The notes beneath the pieces were generated by a model. The model ran no database searches, was not told where the DNA came from, and was given only the letters and a program-made list of their open reading frames with translations. Both the position numbers and the translations under genes were made by a program. A stretch of 64,000 nucleotides of DNA from Sialis fuliginosa (lineage: Eukaryota; Arthropoda; Insecta; Megaloptera; Sialidae), in contig OY540819.1 of NCBI GenBank assembly GCA_961205875.1, forward strand, positions 5,520,501 through 5,584,500, in the 5' to 3' direction. Positions 12,962-26,047 of this stretch are shown here, piece after piece (position 1 is the stretch's first letter; each line of letters begins with the position of its first letter).

Positions 12962-13735
12962 GCCCTGAAATTTCTCGACTTTTCTAAATGTTTGTTTTGT
13001 GCAGAAAATCGTTTTGTTTTTTGAAAAATAATAAAATTTTGCGATAATTCTACTATTTTATAATATTACCATTTACAAATAGAAAGATAATTATTTTACG
13101 TGAACAAAAATATCTCATAAATAATTAAAATATTTACATGTATTAAATTAATTACATATCAAATGGACAACGGTGTACCAATTAATTAAATATCCATTAG
13201 TTACTGCGAGTTATTAAACAGCTTAAGAAAAACTACGTAATCTGTACGACCTCGATTCAGTTTTTATATTTGTAGCTATATACTGTGCAATGCATATAAT
13301 TACAAACAGCGCGGATTCCAATGCCAGAAATATGATGTAAAAACGTAATTCATTTTTACAGTTCTTAGGCGCTTGAGTAGGTATATGACATTTATCTTAA
13401 AATGTTTTACCAGTGTTGGAGTTGGCGGAAATTAATTAATTTTTAAATATTAATTAGGTGTATACACAGAAACTGCGAAATTGCTTTGAAAAAGTTTAAA
13501 AAAGTAATTTGCAAAAAATAATATTGTATTTTGTGGATTATAATAGGTAAAAAAATGTTGTTTAGAATATGAGATAATTGTCTTTAAAAATTATCTTTAT
13601 TTAAGCATGAAAAGGATAGTGTTGGTTGTATTATATCTCTATCTTTACTTATGCGAACCAAATTTTTTTACATTACGGTAATACAGAATGCGTAGTCCAT
13701 GTCTCTATATCTATGTAGTGAAAAATAATAAAATG

Positions 13736-13760
13736 TTTATTTATTTATTTATTTATTTAT
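13736..13760. repeat. (TTTA)n microsatellite
   Basis: About six tandem copies of TTTA, immediately upstream of the TTA-flanked element at 13789. Confidence 0.9.
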
Positions 13761-13788
13761 GTTTTTAAAAATACGACCGATTTACTTA

Positions 13789-14647
13789 AGCTACGGTTTC
13801 CTAGGAAAGCGGTACCATTATCTAACGACCGTGATATGGCGGGCGTTTTTAACGGCCGTCTTAACGGTGACGAAGCTATGGTTTCCTAGAAAGCGGTGCT
13901 AGTATCTAGTAACCGTACTCAATCGTAGTCACTCAGTATAGCAATGGTAAATGGACGATTTAGACATAGCATTATTATCATATTTGGAAGATGAGGAGTC
14001 ATCCAAAGAAGAAAACTTTCGTTTGGAGGAGTGTGATGTTTAAAATCGTGCTACTGAGGGTACATTTCAAATAATAAAGTGTCGCTGTCTACAGTGCATT
14101 GATGAAAAATTCAAGCAATATATTCGCTTAACATGTACTGAATCATATATGTGTAAGAGATGACATAACTTCTAAACCATTTAATAGACACAAAAATCCC
14201 ATATTCTCAAAAGAAAAGTTGTGTATACTTGTGAGGTAATTTTTTATTTTTAGTATTATACAAATTCTGATTTTGAAGTATAATTCTAATATTGTTCCAT
14301 ATATTTTTGTTTTAACTGGGCTTGTCTATACCCTTTGCATTTAATGTTGTATAATGCTTCATGATTTTTGAAAAAAATGTTATTTTCACTAGTCCAAATC
14401 ACGTTTATACTCATTGTTTTTAATGAAATGTTCACCGCTACACGCGAAAAAACGTTCGAAAACTGTTTGTCACCGCTATGGCGACCGTCATATACATAAC
14501 GGCACCGCTATTTGACGTTACGGTAGCACTCAACGTTTTCTAGGAAACCAACACCAATGGTTTTCCTAGACAACGTTTTGGTGACGTCACTCACCGCTTC
14601 ATTACGGCCGTTAAATAACGGCACCGCTCTCCTAGGAAACCGTAGCT
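13789..14647. mobile_element. PIF/Harbinger-like element, 859 bp, TTA target duplication
   Basis: The ends AGCTACGGTTTCCTAGGA and its near-complement (CTCCTAGGAAACCGTAGCT) are bounded by TTA at 13786-13788 and 14648-14650, the 3-bp duplication typical of PIF/Harbinger. Subterminal blocks repeat the theme (AACGGCCGT, AGCGGTACC/GGCACCGCT, GGTTTCCTAGAAAGCGG at about 13880). At 13951-14043 a 30-codon open frame begins MDDLDIALLSYLEDEESSKE and then stops; it may be the remnant of an element-encoded N terminus. No catalytic domain is left, so the copy is non-autonomous. Confidence 0.8.
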
Positions 14648-15358
14648 TTAGGTTCAAAAAAATGGAAGATATGAAAAACAAAATAAATAAATGAAATTAT
14701 CATATAAATTTTTTTTTTTTCTAAAAAAAAAGTCTAAACTTATTAGCAACTGAAGCTCTCTAATGTAATGTATTCACTCAAATTTGAAAAATTACAAACC
14801 GTTCAATCATTCTCGAAGATTCACTTTCCTTCAATATTACCCCGTCCTTTGTGAACAAGACCAAGGTAGATAAATAAACCATAAGACATTCAAGAAGACC
14901 AAATGTCTAAGGAGTAAATGCCAAGGTTCACATTTGAAGAGATTATCATACTCAAACAATACATACCACATGACCATTTCACATAAGTGTATAATATTAT
15001 TATACACATACGAGTTCGTTCATTCATATGAAATTTATGAAACATACATACTCTGTTTGCTGCAACACAATAGTTTGTATTTAATGAAGTTGTCTATTAT
15101 GTATATTGTGTATGATATAGATAATTAATTAAATACGGCTGTAATATGGGGAAGGATATTTTATTTTATTTTAAGTACATCCTTATTGAAAAGATCTTAT
15201 ATATTTTCTATTTGCAGTAACATGTATTTGTTTATAACAAATGTACGTAAATTACATATATATAAGATTTAAGAATACGTTTGAATAGAAATCCGAATCT
15301 TTATTTATTATAGTAATTTTGAAATAAACATTTTTTTGCCAGTCAAATGTTTATTTTA

Positions 15359-15810
15359 CTTCCATGTTCCGAAGGAAATGGAAGTATTGTAATACCATCT
15401 AAAAATCGTGTCCGAGAAAATGACAAATTCTGATTGTACTAACTTCAAAACGTAAAGAAAAGTTAATTTCCGCATGGCGGCTGTGCGTGTGTCTGAGCGG
15501 ATGTAGAATTTTTTTCGTTCACGATAACTACTGTAAAAATGCACCGATCTGAATTATTTTTGGGGAAAATGTTTGTCTCAGTGAGTACTCCAGACCTATT
15601 GATTTTGGTGCTAATCGGATTAAGGGTTTTGGAAATAGTCGAAATTTTGTAACTTTTTTCGTCTAAAAAGTGAATATTGCGAGTATTATCTCACTAATTT
15701 TTATAAGATTTGGTACATTTGCAGTTCAATTGAATCTAAGGGACATTTATTATTTGTACGTGCCTAAACAGCCATTAAAGGGGTGAAAAACACACTTCGG
15801 AACATGGAAG
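15359..15810. mobile_element. TA-flanked TIR element (CTTCCATGTTCCGAAG ends)
   Basis: The left end CTTCCATGTTCCGAAG is the exact complement of the right end CTTCGGAACATGGAAG, and both sit against TA (15357-15358, 15811-15812), as in Tc1/mariner-type MITEs. The interior includes AAGATTTGGTACATTTGCAG and TTATTTGTACGTGCCTAAACAG; the latter reappears inverted at about 48.43 kb. No protein is encoded. Confidence 0.75.
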
Positions 15811-18020
15811 TAAAAAATATACTTTACTAGTGTAGGCAATTTGTGTACTACTTCATTTGACGGAAAACTATATTGCCTTCCAAAACCAAAAAGGCCGATT
15901 CTGTTTTAACTGTTTTTGAAATATGATTTATTTTTATTTTAGGTTTTAGGCTGAAAAGGAAATTAATAGTTTAGTTAAAAGTTTATAGAGAAATAATTAA
16001 TTTTTATCTAAAAATGAGCATATGCCTATTATGCTTAGCAATTACGCCTTCACTACATAATAAGTGGACTTCGTTAAGAAATTTCACTATACGTTAGATT
16101 TGACTAGGAACGTAATACATTCTTATTGTTGGTTAGTATTCTTACAATAGTATAATGATACCAAACAATTAACTGACTTACGAATATTAAACTAAATTTA
16201 TAAGCAAACATTCCATAACATTTTTTGGGTAATTTTCAGGGATATGACCTTTTTTTAAATTTTAATATACGTAATAGACCCATTAGATAACATATTTGTG
16301 AAAAAAAGAAATATCTTTTTTACTTAGGCAATATTACTTTTTCTTTGTTTTAAAACAATAAATGATTCATTTTGTTGATACAGTTGAAATAATATTTCAG
16401 ATGCCTTCTGTAACAATATTACGACATTTTTGTCAGTACAATCAGATATTGGAGAAGTGAAGAGCTAAGTTTGGCAAGACCTGGAGTGTTTAAAAACTAG
16501 AAAGAGATATTTCCTTTTATAACATGACAAAAAAGGTCACGCATCTTGAAGCCTCTGGCTATTATATCCTTTTATGAAATTCGTTTATTTTCTTTGTTAT
16601 TTTTCTTTCAGTTGGCAGTCGGCGCACCTAATGGGATAGGAAAATTGTGTAATATCGAAAATTTATTTCTGGTCTTGATAAATAAAATATTACATTATTA
16701 CAATTATTATTATTATTTATCAGAATTTATATCACAAGAAATTTAATTAAATTTTATTTTTTATTATACAGAATATAATTTTAATACCACCATATAAAGC
16801 AAAAATTGTTGGAAGAAACATATTTCGAAGATAATATTATTATCTTGCTTTAATTAATAAGTAGGTAGGTACCTTATTTTTTCTTTGTGTATTATTTAAT
16901 TATTAAGGTAAACTTATTGAATTATAAACAATTGAATTCGAGGTGGAATTAGTATGAGAAAATAAATTATTTATAATTACTTTCTACTAATAACAAATTG
17001 TTTGTAATTTAAAATTAATAAAAATTTCAGCATATTGCATATACCTAGTCTACTTGATTTGTTCTGCGAATTACTACGAATTAAAGTTGATTTAGAAATA
17101 TTTACATTTTTGTGAAATTTTACCATTGTTGTTACACACAGGGGATATCAATTTAAATTATAAACTAGGGCTTTCTAAAAACAATTATAATTATCTGCAA
17201 ACTGCCCACGCATTCGTAATAATCCTTCGTTCCCCGCGCATTCATAGATTTTTAATCAGTACATGCATATGTGATATAGTATTATGTGGGTGTCAATTTT
17301 TGGTAATGATATTTATCAACATACTCAAAATTACAAAAACATGCATAGAATATTTTTGTTATTTAAATATCATCGTTTCGTTTTATGTAAATTACAATGA
17401 ACATGTAAATAACTTGAAATAACACAAATGTCCTCATACCACATTAATTTTTATGTATTTATGACAATTGTCCCTCCTTTTCTAAATACACATTTAAACC
17501 AAAATTACCCGGAGCGCTAAATCTATTTGGTATTATTATGTATGTACACTTCAATATATGTTACATATATTTATTAAATGCTACACCTCTTTTAAATATT
17601 TACTACAAAATCAGAATGGTTATAAAATGTACAAAACTCTGTATTAAAGTAAATTAATCAAGGTAGACAATGCTTATTTTATATATTTCGTGACAAAGTA
17701 TTCTGGAATAATAAATTATACATACTTGAATTACCTTTTAAAATATTATAATGTTATAGTTCGTATTAAAATTTTGAATTATTTCGTTGAATCATTTAGT
17801 AATTATAACCCTTTATGTGAAATATTTCAAAAACACTGGCAGTTAATAAATATTTTCATTTTATTTATTTTATTATAATTTTGACTATAACAACCGAATT
17901 TTATTTTTTGTACAATATGAATATCATAATAAAACTGACAAATTTAAATATCTGTTGTCGGTTTAATGATGTTCTTCAAAATTGTATAATGTATAATAAA
18001 ATAACTTCAATTTTAATGGT

Positions 18021-18964
18021 GGGTTGCATACAGCATAAATAATCACGATTACTAAATCGTACGTTTTCAATCCATGATTTAACGTTAATCCTAAATCTAA
18101 TCACGGTTAGTTTAAGGAGGATTCATTTATTGTGGTTATTTCTTACTGTAGAAGCTTTACTGTAACCGCAATTAACGTTAAGAACTAATATAATTATAGT
18201 TTTAAAAATAGTCACTTAACTCATAGGTGTCCAACCTTTTGAACCTTTTGGACCGCATAGCATAAACCCAATATACCAAGGGCAGCACATGACCCCTCCC
18301 CCCGAAATATTTAGTATTCTAAAAAACGTATTTTGAGAAAACATCAGTTCAAAATACCTTTAATAAATTTTCGCAATGTATTTATCCCCCCCTCCCCCCT
18401 CCTCAATCCGAAATTTTTTCTTACTACCCTACTGGAATCTGACCATGGACTTCGAAGATACGCCACTCAAAAGATAAAAATAAAGAACTTAGTTCAAAAA
18501 TAAAAATAAAATCGACTTAAAAAACTGAAAACACTGAGAAATGTACCAAATAATTAAAAACATTTTTTGAAATCGGTACCGTGCCAATAAATAACTTTTT
18601 AATAAAGAGAAAAGGAAACCGACTTTAAAAACTGTTAAATTTAATTATTAGGTATATACTTCAGTGTTTCTGGTGTTATTTTTGTTTATTTTTTAAGTTT
18701 TGAAAGCTAAATCTGCCAACCAATTAGGATCTTCTAAATAAGGTACCTCTAGTTTTTCTTTTTGATTCCAAAAACATTGTATTTTATTTTTTAAATCGTA
18801 GAATCCTTTTAGCGTTGTGTTATGTGTTGTATTAATTATTTTATTATTATAAGATTATTATTATTTTTAATTATCCGATGAGGGCCGCATCAAAGATACT
18901 CGCGGGCCGCGGGTTGGACAAGCTTGACTTAACTAATCATGATTAATTTTGCTTTATGCAACCC
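18021..18964. mobile_element. MITE with GGGTTGCATAAAGC ends, interrupted by a hAT insertion
   Basis: The left end GGGTTGCATACAGCATAAATAATC mirrors the right end GATTAATTTTGCTTTATGCAACCC. Removing the nested 18222-18926 element and one copy of its duplication leaves about 230 bp, close to the size of the uninterrupted relative at 23904-24115. It is non-coding. The nesting shows this family was present before the hAT element jumped in. Confidence 0.75.
18222..18926. mobile_element. hAT-type non-autonomous element with 8-bp TSD ACTTAACT
   Basis: It begins CATAGGTGTCCAACC and ends GGTTGGACAAGCTTG (inverted, 12 of 15 positions). It is flanked by identical ACTTAACT at 18214-18221 and 18927-18934. 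The subterminal GC-rich blocks (GGACCGCATAGC, GAGGGCCGCATC, GCGGGCCGCGGG) are typical of this end family. It is 705 bp with no transposase. It is a longer relative of the 44111-44429 copy. Confidence 0.9.
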
Positions 18965-19762
18965 AAGATAAAACTTCATTTTGGCTCGTAACTGGGATAA
19001 TATATTATAATGGCCGTTTTCAATTCTAGGACTCAAAATGTGTAATTTTGTTGAAATTTCGATTTTGATTTTTTTATGATTATTGCCTATACATTTCATG
19101 ATTGTACAAAAAAATAAGAATGTTATTCATTATTATATCAAATCTTTCATCACTAATTAGACCCCGTTTTCAGAACTCCTGTGTAACAAGCACTCAAATA
19201 ATACTAAATCATTTTGAATGACAGCTGATTTCAAGCGCTCGCGCTCGTCTGATTGAAAACATTGACGATAACTCACTGCTGAAATCAGAGGTTACCTGGA
19301 ATTTATTTCTTTTTATCAGTCATTGCGTGCTGTTGACGTCATGAACGGTGCGCGAGAAATAATGCTACAATTTTCGTTTGATTGTTTTTGATATATTTTT
19401 ATTTGTTTTTTTATGATTTCTGTCAAATGCAGATTGTGATACGCTTTTTATACATTTACTTTTATGTTCCTTTTGGGATTGTGTTTAATTCTGTAGATCC
19501 TAAAGCACCATTTGATATGAGACATTGTGAATAAATGAGCATTTAGTTAACCATGGTAATATCGGGCGATAGACTCAAAAATCAATTTTTTTAATTGTAT
19601 CGACAAATCAAATAGATTTATGTATTAGCATTAGATCTTGGTCAAAATCTTAAATCTAAAAAAATTGTGCAATATTATAAAAAAAATAGTTAATTTGGTA
19701 TCACGTCAGTTTTTTAAATTCATATTATAATCTAGAATATCGATTTGTAAAATATAGATATA

Positions 19763-19870
19763 GAATATAGACCAAAGAGACAAAATTACTATAAACCCTA
19801 TTCATTTTTAAATACGAAGTGTTTTAAAAACACCGAGTTTCTGTTTTGTCTTTTTGGTCTAAACACGGCA
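19763..19870. mobile_element. Degenerate copy of a small MITE (GTGTTCAGACC ends)
   Basis: Shares AGACCAAAGAGACAAAA, TTCATTTTTAAATACGA, GTGTTTTAAAAACACCG and TTTTGTCTTTTTGGTCT with the copy at 56569-56702. Ends are eroded. Confidence 0.6.
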
Positions 19871-20160
19871 TAAAACTGACAAACAATATAAATGCAGGAA
19901 AAAGGCGTATTTATTAATTTTTGGAGTTATCAATAATATACAAGATATTTCGAGGGAACTAATCTATTCTGGAAAGTAAAGATATTTTAGGTGTATAGTA
20001 CAGTAAACTCGTGTAAATGGAGCAATAGAAATTGCTCCATTACCTTATGTTTTTTAAGTCTTTCCACTTTTTTTCCAAACATTTTCAACCACGTGAAAGT
20101 GAATTCGCGTAAATGGAGGGATTACTGTAGGTCTATTAAAGTATATTTAAATATATGGTA

Positions 20161-20751
20161 GGGTCGAGCGGGGTAAATATGAAACACTAAAAAAATGGGG
20201 TAAAAGTGAAACAAGCTTTCAACTGAAAAATTAATTTGTTTATAAGAGAATTATAAAAACTGACATCATCATTAAAGGTTTGTTAAAGCGATCTGAAAAT
20301 ATAAACTACCTAATAAGTGATGTGTCACCCCTACAGATTTTCCTGTTAGTCGATGTCAAAACGTGCGAATTAAACTTAAATTCTTTACACATTACTTTCT
20401 GTATAGCTCAGATATTAATTAAAGTAACAATTTCTCATTGATATGCCACAAAGAAGATATATCAAAGTTTGTAGCTTTTCTTTTAATTTTTCGATAAATA
20501 TTTTCCATTAGAGGCCTGTTTCACTTTTTCCCTTACCTGTTACACTTTTTCTCAAATCAGAGGTTAAAAATGAAACACACTTTTTCATTTTTAAAGTCCG
20601 TGTTGTATCGTACAGTTCAAATGACGTAAGTATTTAAAATGGTTATTCATAAGCGCATCTAGTAGAAAAAAATAAAGTATGAATTTGTATTGTTAACTGT
20701 CAAAAAACATGAAAGATTTGTATTTTGTTTCACTTTTACCCCAGTTGACCC
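20161..20751. mobile_element. TA-flanked TIR element (GGGTCGAGCGGGGTAAA ends)
   Basis: The left end GGGTCGAGCGGGGTAAATATG is mirrored by CACTTTTACCCCAGTTGACCC at right. TA lies immediately outside both ends (20159-20160, 20752-20753). Further internal copies of the TGTTTCACTTTT/AAAAGTGAAACA theme lie near 20200, 20517 and 20565. It is 591 bp and non-coding, consistent with a Tc1/mariner-like MITE. Confidence 0.7.
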
Positions 20752-21350
20752 TATGGTGTATATTTATTTAACAATATTAATTCAATTTATTGTTGTTATT
20801 GCACGCTACTGCTTTGCAGAGAACGACCCAGGATAGATCAGACATTCTCCGCGGCCTTGTCAAGGCTACCAACTACTCAAGTGTCTGCACACAAAATGCC
20901 AATCACTAATGTGTGTATGATATGAGCGAGATATGACACAACACCAAACACTTTCACACAGAGTGTTATTTAGACAATTTCAACATTTATTATTTAACCC
21001 CTACATCAATAATTAAGTATTGAAACTATATTAATAACACATGCCCACAAAAAAGTATTATACCCTTAACCGGATTATGTTTTTCCTACATGTTTGTCTG
21101 ATCTACAGTAATTTAAGTGTTTAATTTTTTACAATTTTTTAATTGAAACTCGATTAAACATTAATTAAATTTAGCTAAAGTAAGAGAATATCGACGACTA
21201 GATGAAAACGGTAGAGGATATGTAACAGGAAGTAAAGGAAAGTAAGGAATTTTTTTATTGTGTTTTAAATGAAGTATAAAAGATTAAGGATAGATAATGT
21301 AATTAAATAATTTGAATGGCTAAAACTACTAATGTGATATACATATAAAC

Positions 21351-21400
21351 CAGTGGTTATTAAACTGTAAACCGCATAAATATTTGAGGTAGAAAGGAGG
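21351..21400 (+). mobile_element. Fragment of a hAT-like end (CAGTGGTTATTAAAC)
   Basis: CAGTGGTTATTAAACTGTAAACCGC resembles the widespread CAGTGGTTCTTAACC hAT terminus. Similar fragments occur at 41797-41840 (inverted), 38457 and 52707. No opposite end or TSD was found. Confidence 0.4.
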
Positions 21401-21754
21401 GTTAGTAAAATGTATATAATATATTTTAATCAATCAATAATTAATAAAGATGGTTGGATTTTAAAACAATAAAAAAATCCATTTATTGTTAAAATTATTT
21501 CTTACATCTCATTAAGATTGTGGCATTTATATTTTTAGAAACGTAAAATAATGAATATTTTTCCATATATAAACGAATTTAACGGTCCGATGTTTTCTTT
21601 AAATAGAATATTCTTATAAGGTTATCTCCTTTAGCTGAATTTTATCAGGGTTATATTTTGATAAGAGATGAAGAAAATTCAAAATGATTGAGTTCGATTT
21701 AATATGTAAATAATCCATAAAAATGAATCACAGTTTGACTCGATATTACTTTAT

Positions 21755-22287
21755 AATAGGCATGATGCCTAAATTTTAAAAACTATTTTATAATGATCCT
21801 ACGTGTCTCTTATTTCCAAAAAAATAAATGCTTATTTCTGTAGAAAATAAAAGTTTAATCACAAAAATTGACCCTTTTAAAACTAATTTTGAATTTGACG
21901 CCAAAATGCTCGCAGGTGTAATGGCGCATTTTTGACGTCACGCCTATGTAATCTCTCCTTGTCAACTATAATAAATCTTTGTTCCATCGCTAATGTTTCT
22001 TAGTTTTACTTTTGGTAACACAAAACTGAGCAAATTGATAATTTAAAACCACAAAATAATTTATAAACAGTGCAGATATTAATGAAACAAAAATGACGTT
22101 AACGTAGCCGTGACGTCATCCACTCTGACTGTTGTTTTATCAAACATGGCGGATTGCTGTATTTTGCGTTTTTATTTTAACAAAAATCATATTAATCTCG
22201 CTTTTAATATAAAAATAAATACATTTTTTAGAATCTTTTTAACTTGTTTCATTATTTAAAATCATAATTTCAGTGATACGAAAAACA
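21755..22287. mobile_element. TIR element with AATAGGCATGATGCC end (right end lost)
   Basis: It is nearly the full inverted counterpart of the copy at 57044-57578. Shared blocks include AATAGGCATGATGCC, the GACGCCAAAATGCTCG block, TTTTTGACGTCACGCC, GTGACGTCATCCACTCTGAC and CATGGCGGATTGCTGTATTTTG. The right-hand TIR is missing; similarity fades near GTGATACG. It is non-coding. Confidence 0.75.
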
Positions 22288-22677
22288 AAATCATAGAGAA
22301 TACAGTTTGCTTTTAAGTGTAGATAAAAACGTTTTATTTTTATGTATTGCTTAAGAAACATTAGCAATAGTTTTTAACAACACATTTAATGTTATATGTC
22401 AATCAAATTAGAATTATCAAACTAACTAGCTTCTATATACTCTTTCAGAAAATGCAATCTTTTAAATGGGTTGCTCATAAAATTGAAGCAGTGGGTTTTA
22501 TTTTAACAACGTACATATTACGAGAATAGAACAGACATAAATAACATTAATGTTTTATAAAACTCACGATAAGGAAGCAGAAACCCGCCCCTGTCCACGA
22601 CGCCCGCTACCTCAGCGGTCTATGTTGTGCTGTTGTTGCATGTTGCTCTCGATTACATCTCGGAGCACCTGTTGTCT

Positions 22678-22698
22678 GTATGTGTGTGTGTGTGTGTA
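22678..22698. repeat. (TG)n microsatellite
   Basis: About ten TG units, in a slightly G+C-richer patch (22560-22700). That patch shows no convincing gene. Confidence 0.85.
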
Positions 22699-23189
22699 TT
22701 TGTATACGAGGATCAATAGGTTTTATTTACAATAGCACGATACCACCGTATTTTCATATCGGAGGTTTTGGTTTCATTAGTGGCTGTTGCATAATTGATG
22801 CGGTTATGTAATCCGGCTGCAAACATTTAAATCGCTCGCATGGTTTGTTTATTTTCAGTGAATTTGTTCAGAGATTGTTACTGATATAATAATGAGCATA
22901 GGTTCGATGTGTATTTGAAGCTAGAATAAATATTTTGCACTGATACTTCATTTCAAAGGATGAGAATTGATGTTAGCTGTCAGATACATATTCAATTTTC
23001 TTTGATAATTTTATTTTTAATGGTTTCTGTAAACTTTAAGACCTAACTCTGCGGTCTCTAAGACGTGGATCATTAGTGTGGGAAATATTTTTACTGGATA
23101 TTTAATTATTTTTCTAATATACTTTATGTAGGTAACACAATAGATAGAAGTAACTCCTATACTTATTGAGTTCGAAGATCACCGTCAAA

Positions 23190-23560
23190 CAGTGGCGTAT
23201 TTACCATGGGGCCACGGGGGCCATGGCCTAGGGCGGAAGACTGAGAGGGGCGGTAGATTCTTTAGTTTGTTTTAGTTTAATACAGAATACTAAAAAAATA
23301 GGTAGACAAAAAATTAGTAGTGATTAAAAAAAAAGTCTTCAAGTTTTAATTTACGTAACTTTTTTATTTAATAAAATTAGGAATTTCAATTCATGTGACA
23401 AAAAAAGGTCCCCAGTTTTTAATTTATATTATATTTTGTTCTACATCACTTCTAAAAACAGTTATAAATATATATATAAGTTATAAATTATATTTTCCCT
23501 TGGTAAAGGGGCGGAAATTTTTTTTTGCTTAGGGTGGCACTTAACGTAAATACGCCACTG
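23190..23560. mobile_element. hAT-type MITE, CAGTGGCGTATTTAC ends, 8-bp TSD CCGTCAAA
   Basis: A perfect 15-bp TIR (CAGTGGCGTATTTAC ... GTAAATACGCCACTG) is bounded by CCGTCAAA at 23182-23189 and 23561-23568. It is 371 bp. The subterminal GGGGCCACGGGGGCC block and two internal A-tract modules (about 23322 GTCTTCAAGTTTTAATTT and about 23399 GGTCCCCAGTTTTTAATTT) recur in the other hAT-like families here. It is non-coding. Confidence 0.93.
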
Positions 23561-23633
23561 CCGTCAAAGTATTATATAATAAACATTATTTTGGTTGAAA
23601 TATTATAAAATTAAAAACTCGTTTAAATTATAT

Positions 23634-23655
23634 GTATTATATTATATTATATTAT
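23634..23655. repeat. (ATATT)n short tandem repeat
   Basis: Four to five ATATT units at 23634-23655, shortly downstream of the CCGTCAAA-flanked MITE. Confidence 0.75.
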
Positions 23656-23903
23656 TAGTCAAGATAATTGAATTCAAGTAAGGTGTTTTCTTGCATTCAA
23701 GCAGTTTGATTAGATGAATGAGATTTTTGATTATTTGATTTAGACTCATAATCCAAGACATTTTGATAGGGGTTCTACTGAAGATAAAGTCTCATTTTTA
23801 ATAGCTTCACCACATATAAATATAATGTTGATAGCGTACGATTAGAATAAATACTCGAAACAATTAGGGTCGATCTCGGTCTAGTCAAATACTTATTCAC
23901 CTC

Positions 23904-24115
23904 GGATTGCATAAAGCAAAAATTTACTACAATTAGTTAATCAATTGTTTTCAAACCATGATTAATCTGAATTTGTAAATGAACAATTTACGAAATATGA
24001 TAACTTTTTACCATATAAAATATATCATAACCGTGATTGTTTTTTTATAATTGACGTAATAATGGTTTTAAAACAACTGATTAACTAACTATGATTAATT
24101 TTGCTTTATGCAACC
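23904..24115. mobile_element. MITE with GGATTGCATAAAGC ends (intact relative of 18021-18964)
   Basis: The left end GGATTGCATAAAGCAAAAATT mirrors the right end AATTTTGCTTTATGCAACC. It is about 212 bp and non-coding. The inside has repeated ATGATTAA/TTAATCAT motifs. Confidence 0.7.
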
Positions 24116-24119
24116 CAAG

Positions 24120-26040
24120 GTCAGTATAGTAATACTGTATCGGAGCGTGATTGGACCAAGATTGGCATGATAACTTTAGTGTGTATGATTTTATTGTTTA
24201 TTGTATTGTGACCGGACCGGGAATGGAATGATCGTCTGGATCTGGATCGACCCTTATAATTTAAAATAAAATATATAAATATAATTACATAACATGTTAT
24301 CCTACAAAATATCTTGTAATAAAAAAGTAATTCACGCTGAAAAACATATGTAAATAAAATAAACCAGATATATGTAGATCTGTAGTCTTTGACGACTGCA
24401 TTGCAAAATTTCACAACATGAATGTACTTTTTTAAAAAATAATGTTACTTTTGACAGTATTGTAACAAGGTTTTACTTAAACAATTATCCAGTTTCGTAA
24501 CTGTCATAAAACTTGTTGCATACTCCATAGTTATAAAATATTCTATATTACATGCTAATGAAATATTTAATGTTTTCAGTAGATTGCATGCTTTGTCATA
24601 TTTTATTAATGATGGAATATTCAACACGAAATTTTTAGGAAACTCAAACATTATTTAACCTGATATTGTAAAACAAAAACAAGCATCAAGAAGAATAAAA
24701 TTTATGCTTTATTCTAATTGATTTTCTGATAAAATAAATCAATTAATTTTATTATAATGCAGTGGCGTGGTTAATTTCTTTCCGTTTTTAAAGATTGACA
24801 GAATTTTGTTGCAATTTAAAATCGAAGGGAAGAATAATAATTAAATTAGAAATATACGTCTGTAGGTTAAATCGTCAATGATTAGATCCACTAAGAAATT
24901 TTCTGTTGATTGATTATAATAAATACTGTATATTAATTCTAAGATATTCCCTTTAGAGTTCTTTTGGAATTTTGATTAGTATTACTCCAATTTCCTGAGA
25001 TGATTTTGATAGTACAAGATATTTTTCATATACACATATCATCACTGTTTTAATACCGATATTCTTCACCTACTCCAAGGGAATTGTCATATAAGTTTAA
25101 TACTCAGTTTGAATGTGTACATACACCAAGTATTTTAACATAAATAAGTTTCTTTAGGAGTCAACTTATTGTTAAATAACACTGTTTAAGACATATGTAT
25201 AAATGTAATGAAAATATTTAGTTTATATATTAAAATTATTAAACAGTGACAACCTCCCTCTGATTAACTGTCATTCTATTGTGTTTTTTTGTTATTTTAT
25301 GCATTATTGTAATATTACTTTTACAAAACTTGATATTTTTAAAATTAGATTCTTGTATACTAATTAATTCTTTGTTAATACATTATTTACGTAATTATGG
25401 AAAAGTTCATATAATTAAAAAAAACGTATTTAAGATAAAAATTGAAAAACAGTTTTTTGACTGCATTATTCTCAAAACTGGCAATTATGAAGTTGTTATT
25501 ATTTAATTATTTTGAAATTATTTCCACAGTAAATAATTTTAGTTGTTTGGCACCGAAATGAAATATTTCTGACGAATGTTACACATATACATATATACAC
25601 AAGCATGCACATATATTATTACTTAATATATTTTTATTTCACACTTGAAATCGAAAGTTGTTGCTTGATATGACCTTGATATTATATAGCCAGTTTTATA
25701 AACTAGTCTCGATCAAATTAATGACCACACAAAACCTGGTACAGATATATTATCTTGTGTATTTTGTTGATGAAAACTAATATGTTTTTGTTACTGATTG
25801 TGGGCAATTCTTTTATGAGTAGTTGCTCGATATACACTTGGCCTTAAACCAATAACAATCAATTGTAGTAAACAAACAAAAAAATTAATTAAAAAATTTA
25901 CCAGACAGGTCCATTGGACCCTTAAGCGATTTTCATAGCAATGAGTAAAATAATTATGTGTCGCCCTTTCGTGATTAAATACACAAAAATTATTAAAGTG
26001 GGTCCAATAGACCCATATAGTTAAAATATCGATGAATAAA
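24120..26040. other. A+T-rich intergenic stretch, no gene recognised
   Basis: Open frames here, such as those near 24.2, 24.5 and 25.3 kb, are short, low in complexity and lack family signatures or splice context. The palindromic pair GGTCCATTGGACCC (25909-25922) and GGGTCCAATAGACCC (26000-26014) may bracket a tiny element, but neither transposon ends nor a TSD can be supported. Confidence 0.6.
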
Positions 26041-26047
26041 ATATATA

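Noticed and set aside
22550..22735. Cys-rich 61-codon frame as a small secreted peptide
   Set aside because: No signal peptide, and the Cys/Val run translates the TG microsatellite.
24121..24651. Two minus-strand frames
   Set aside because: No domain or coding composition; one has an Arg/Ser run from short repeats of GATCC-type sequence.
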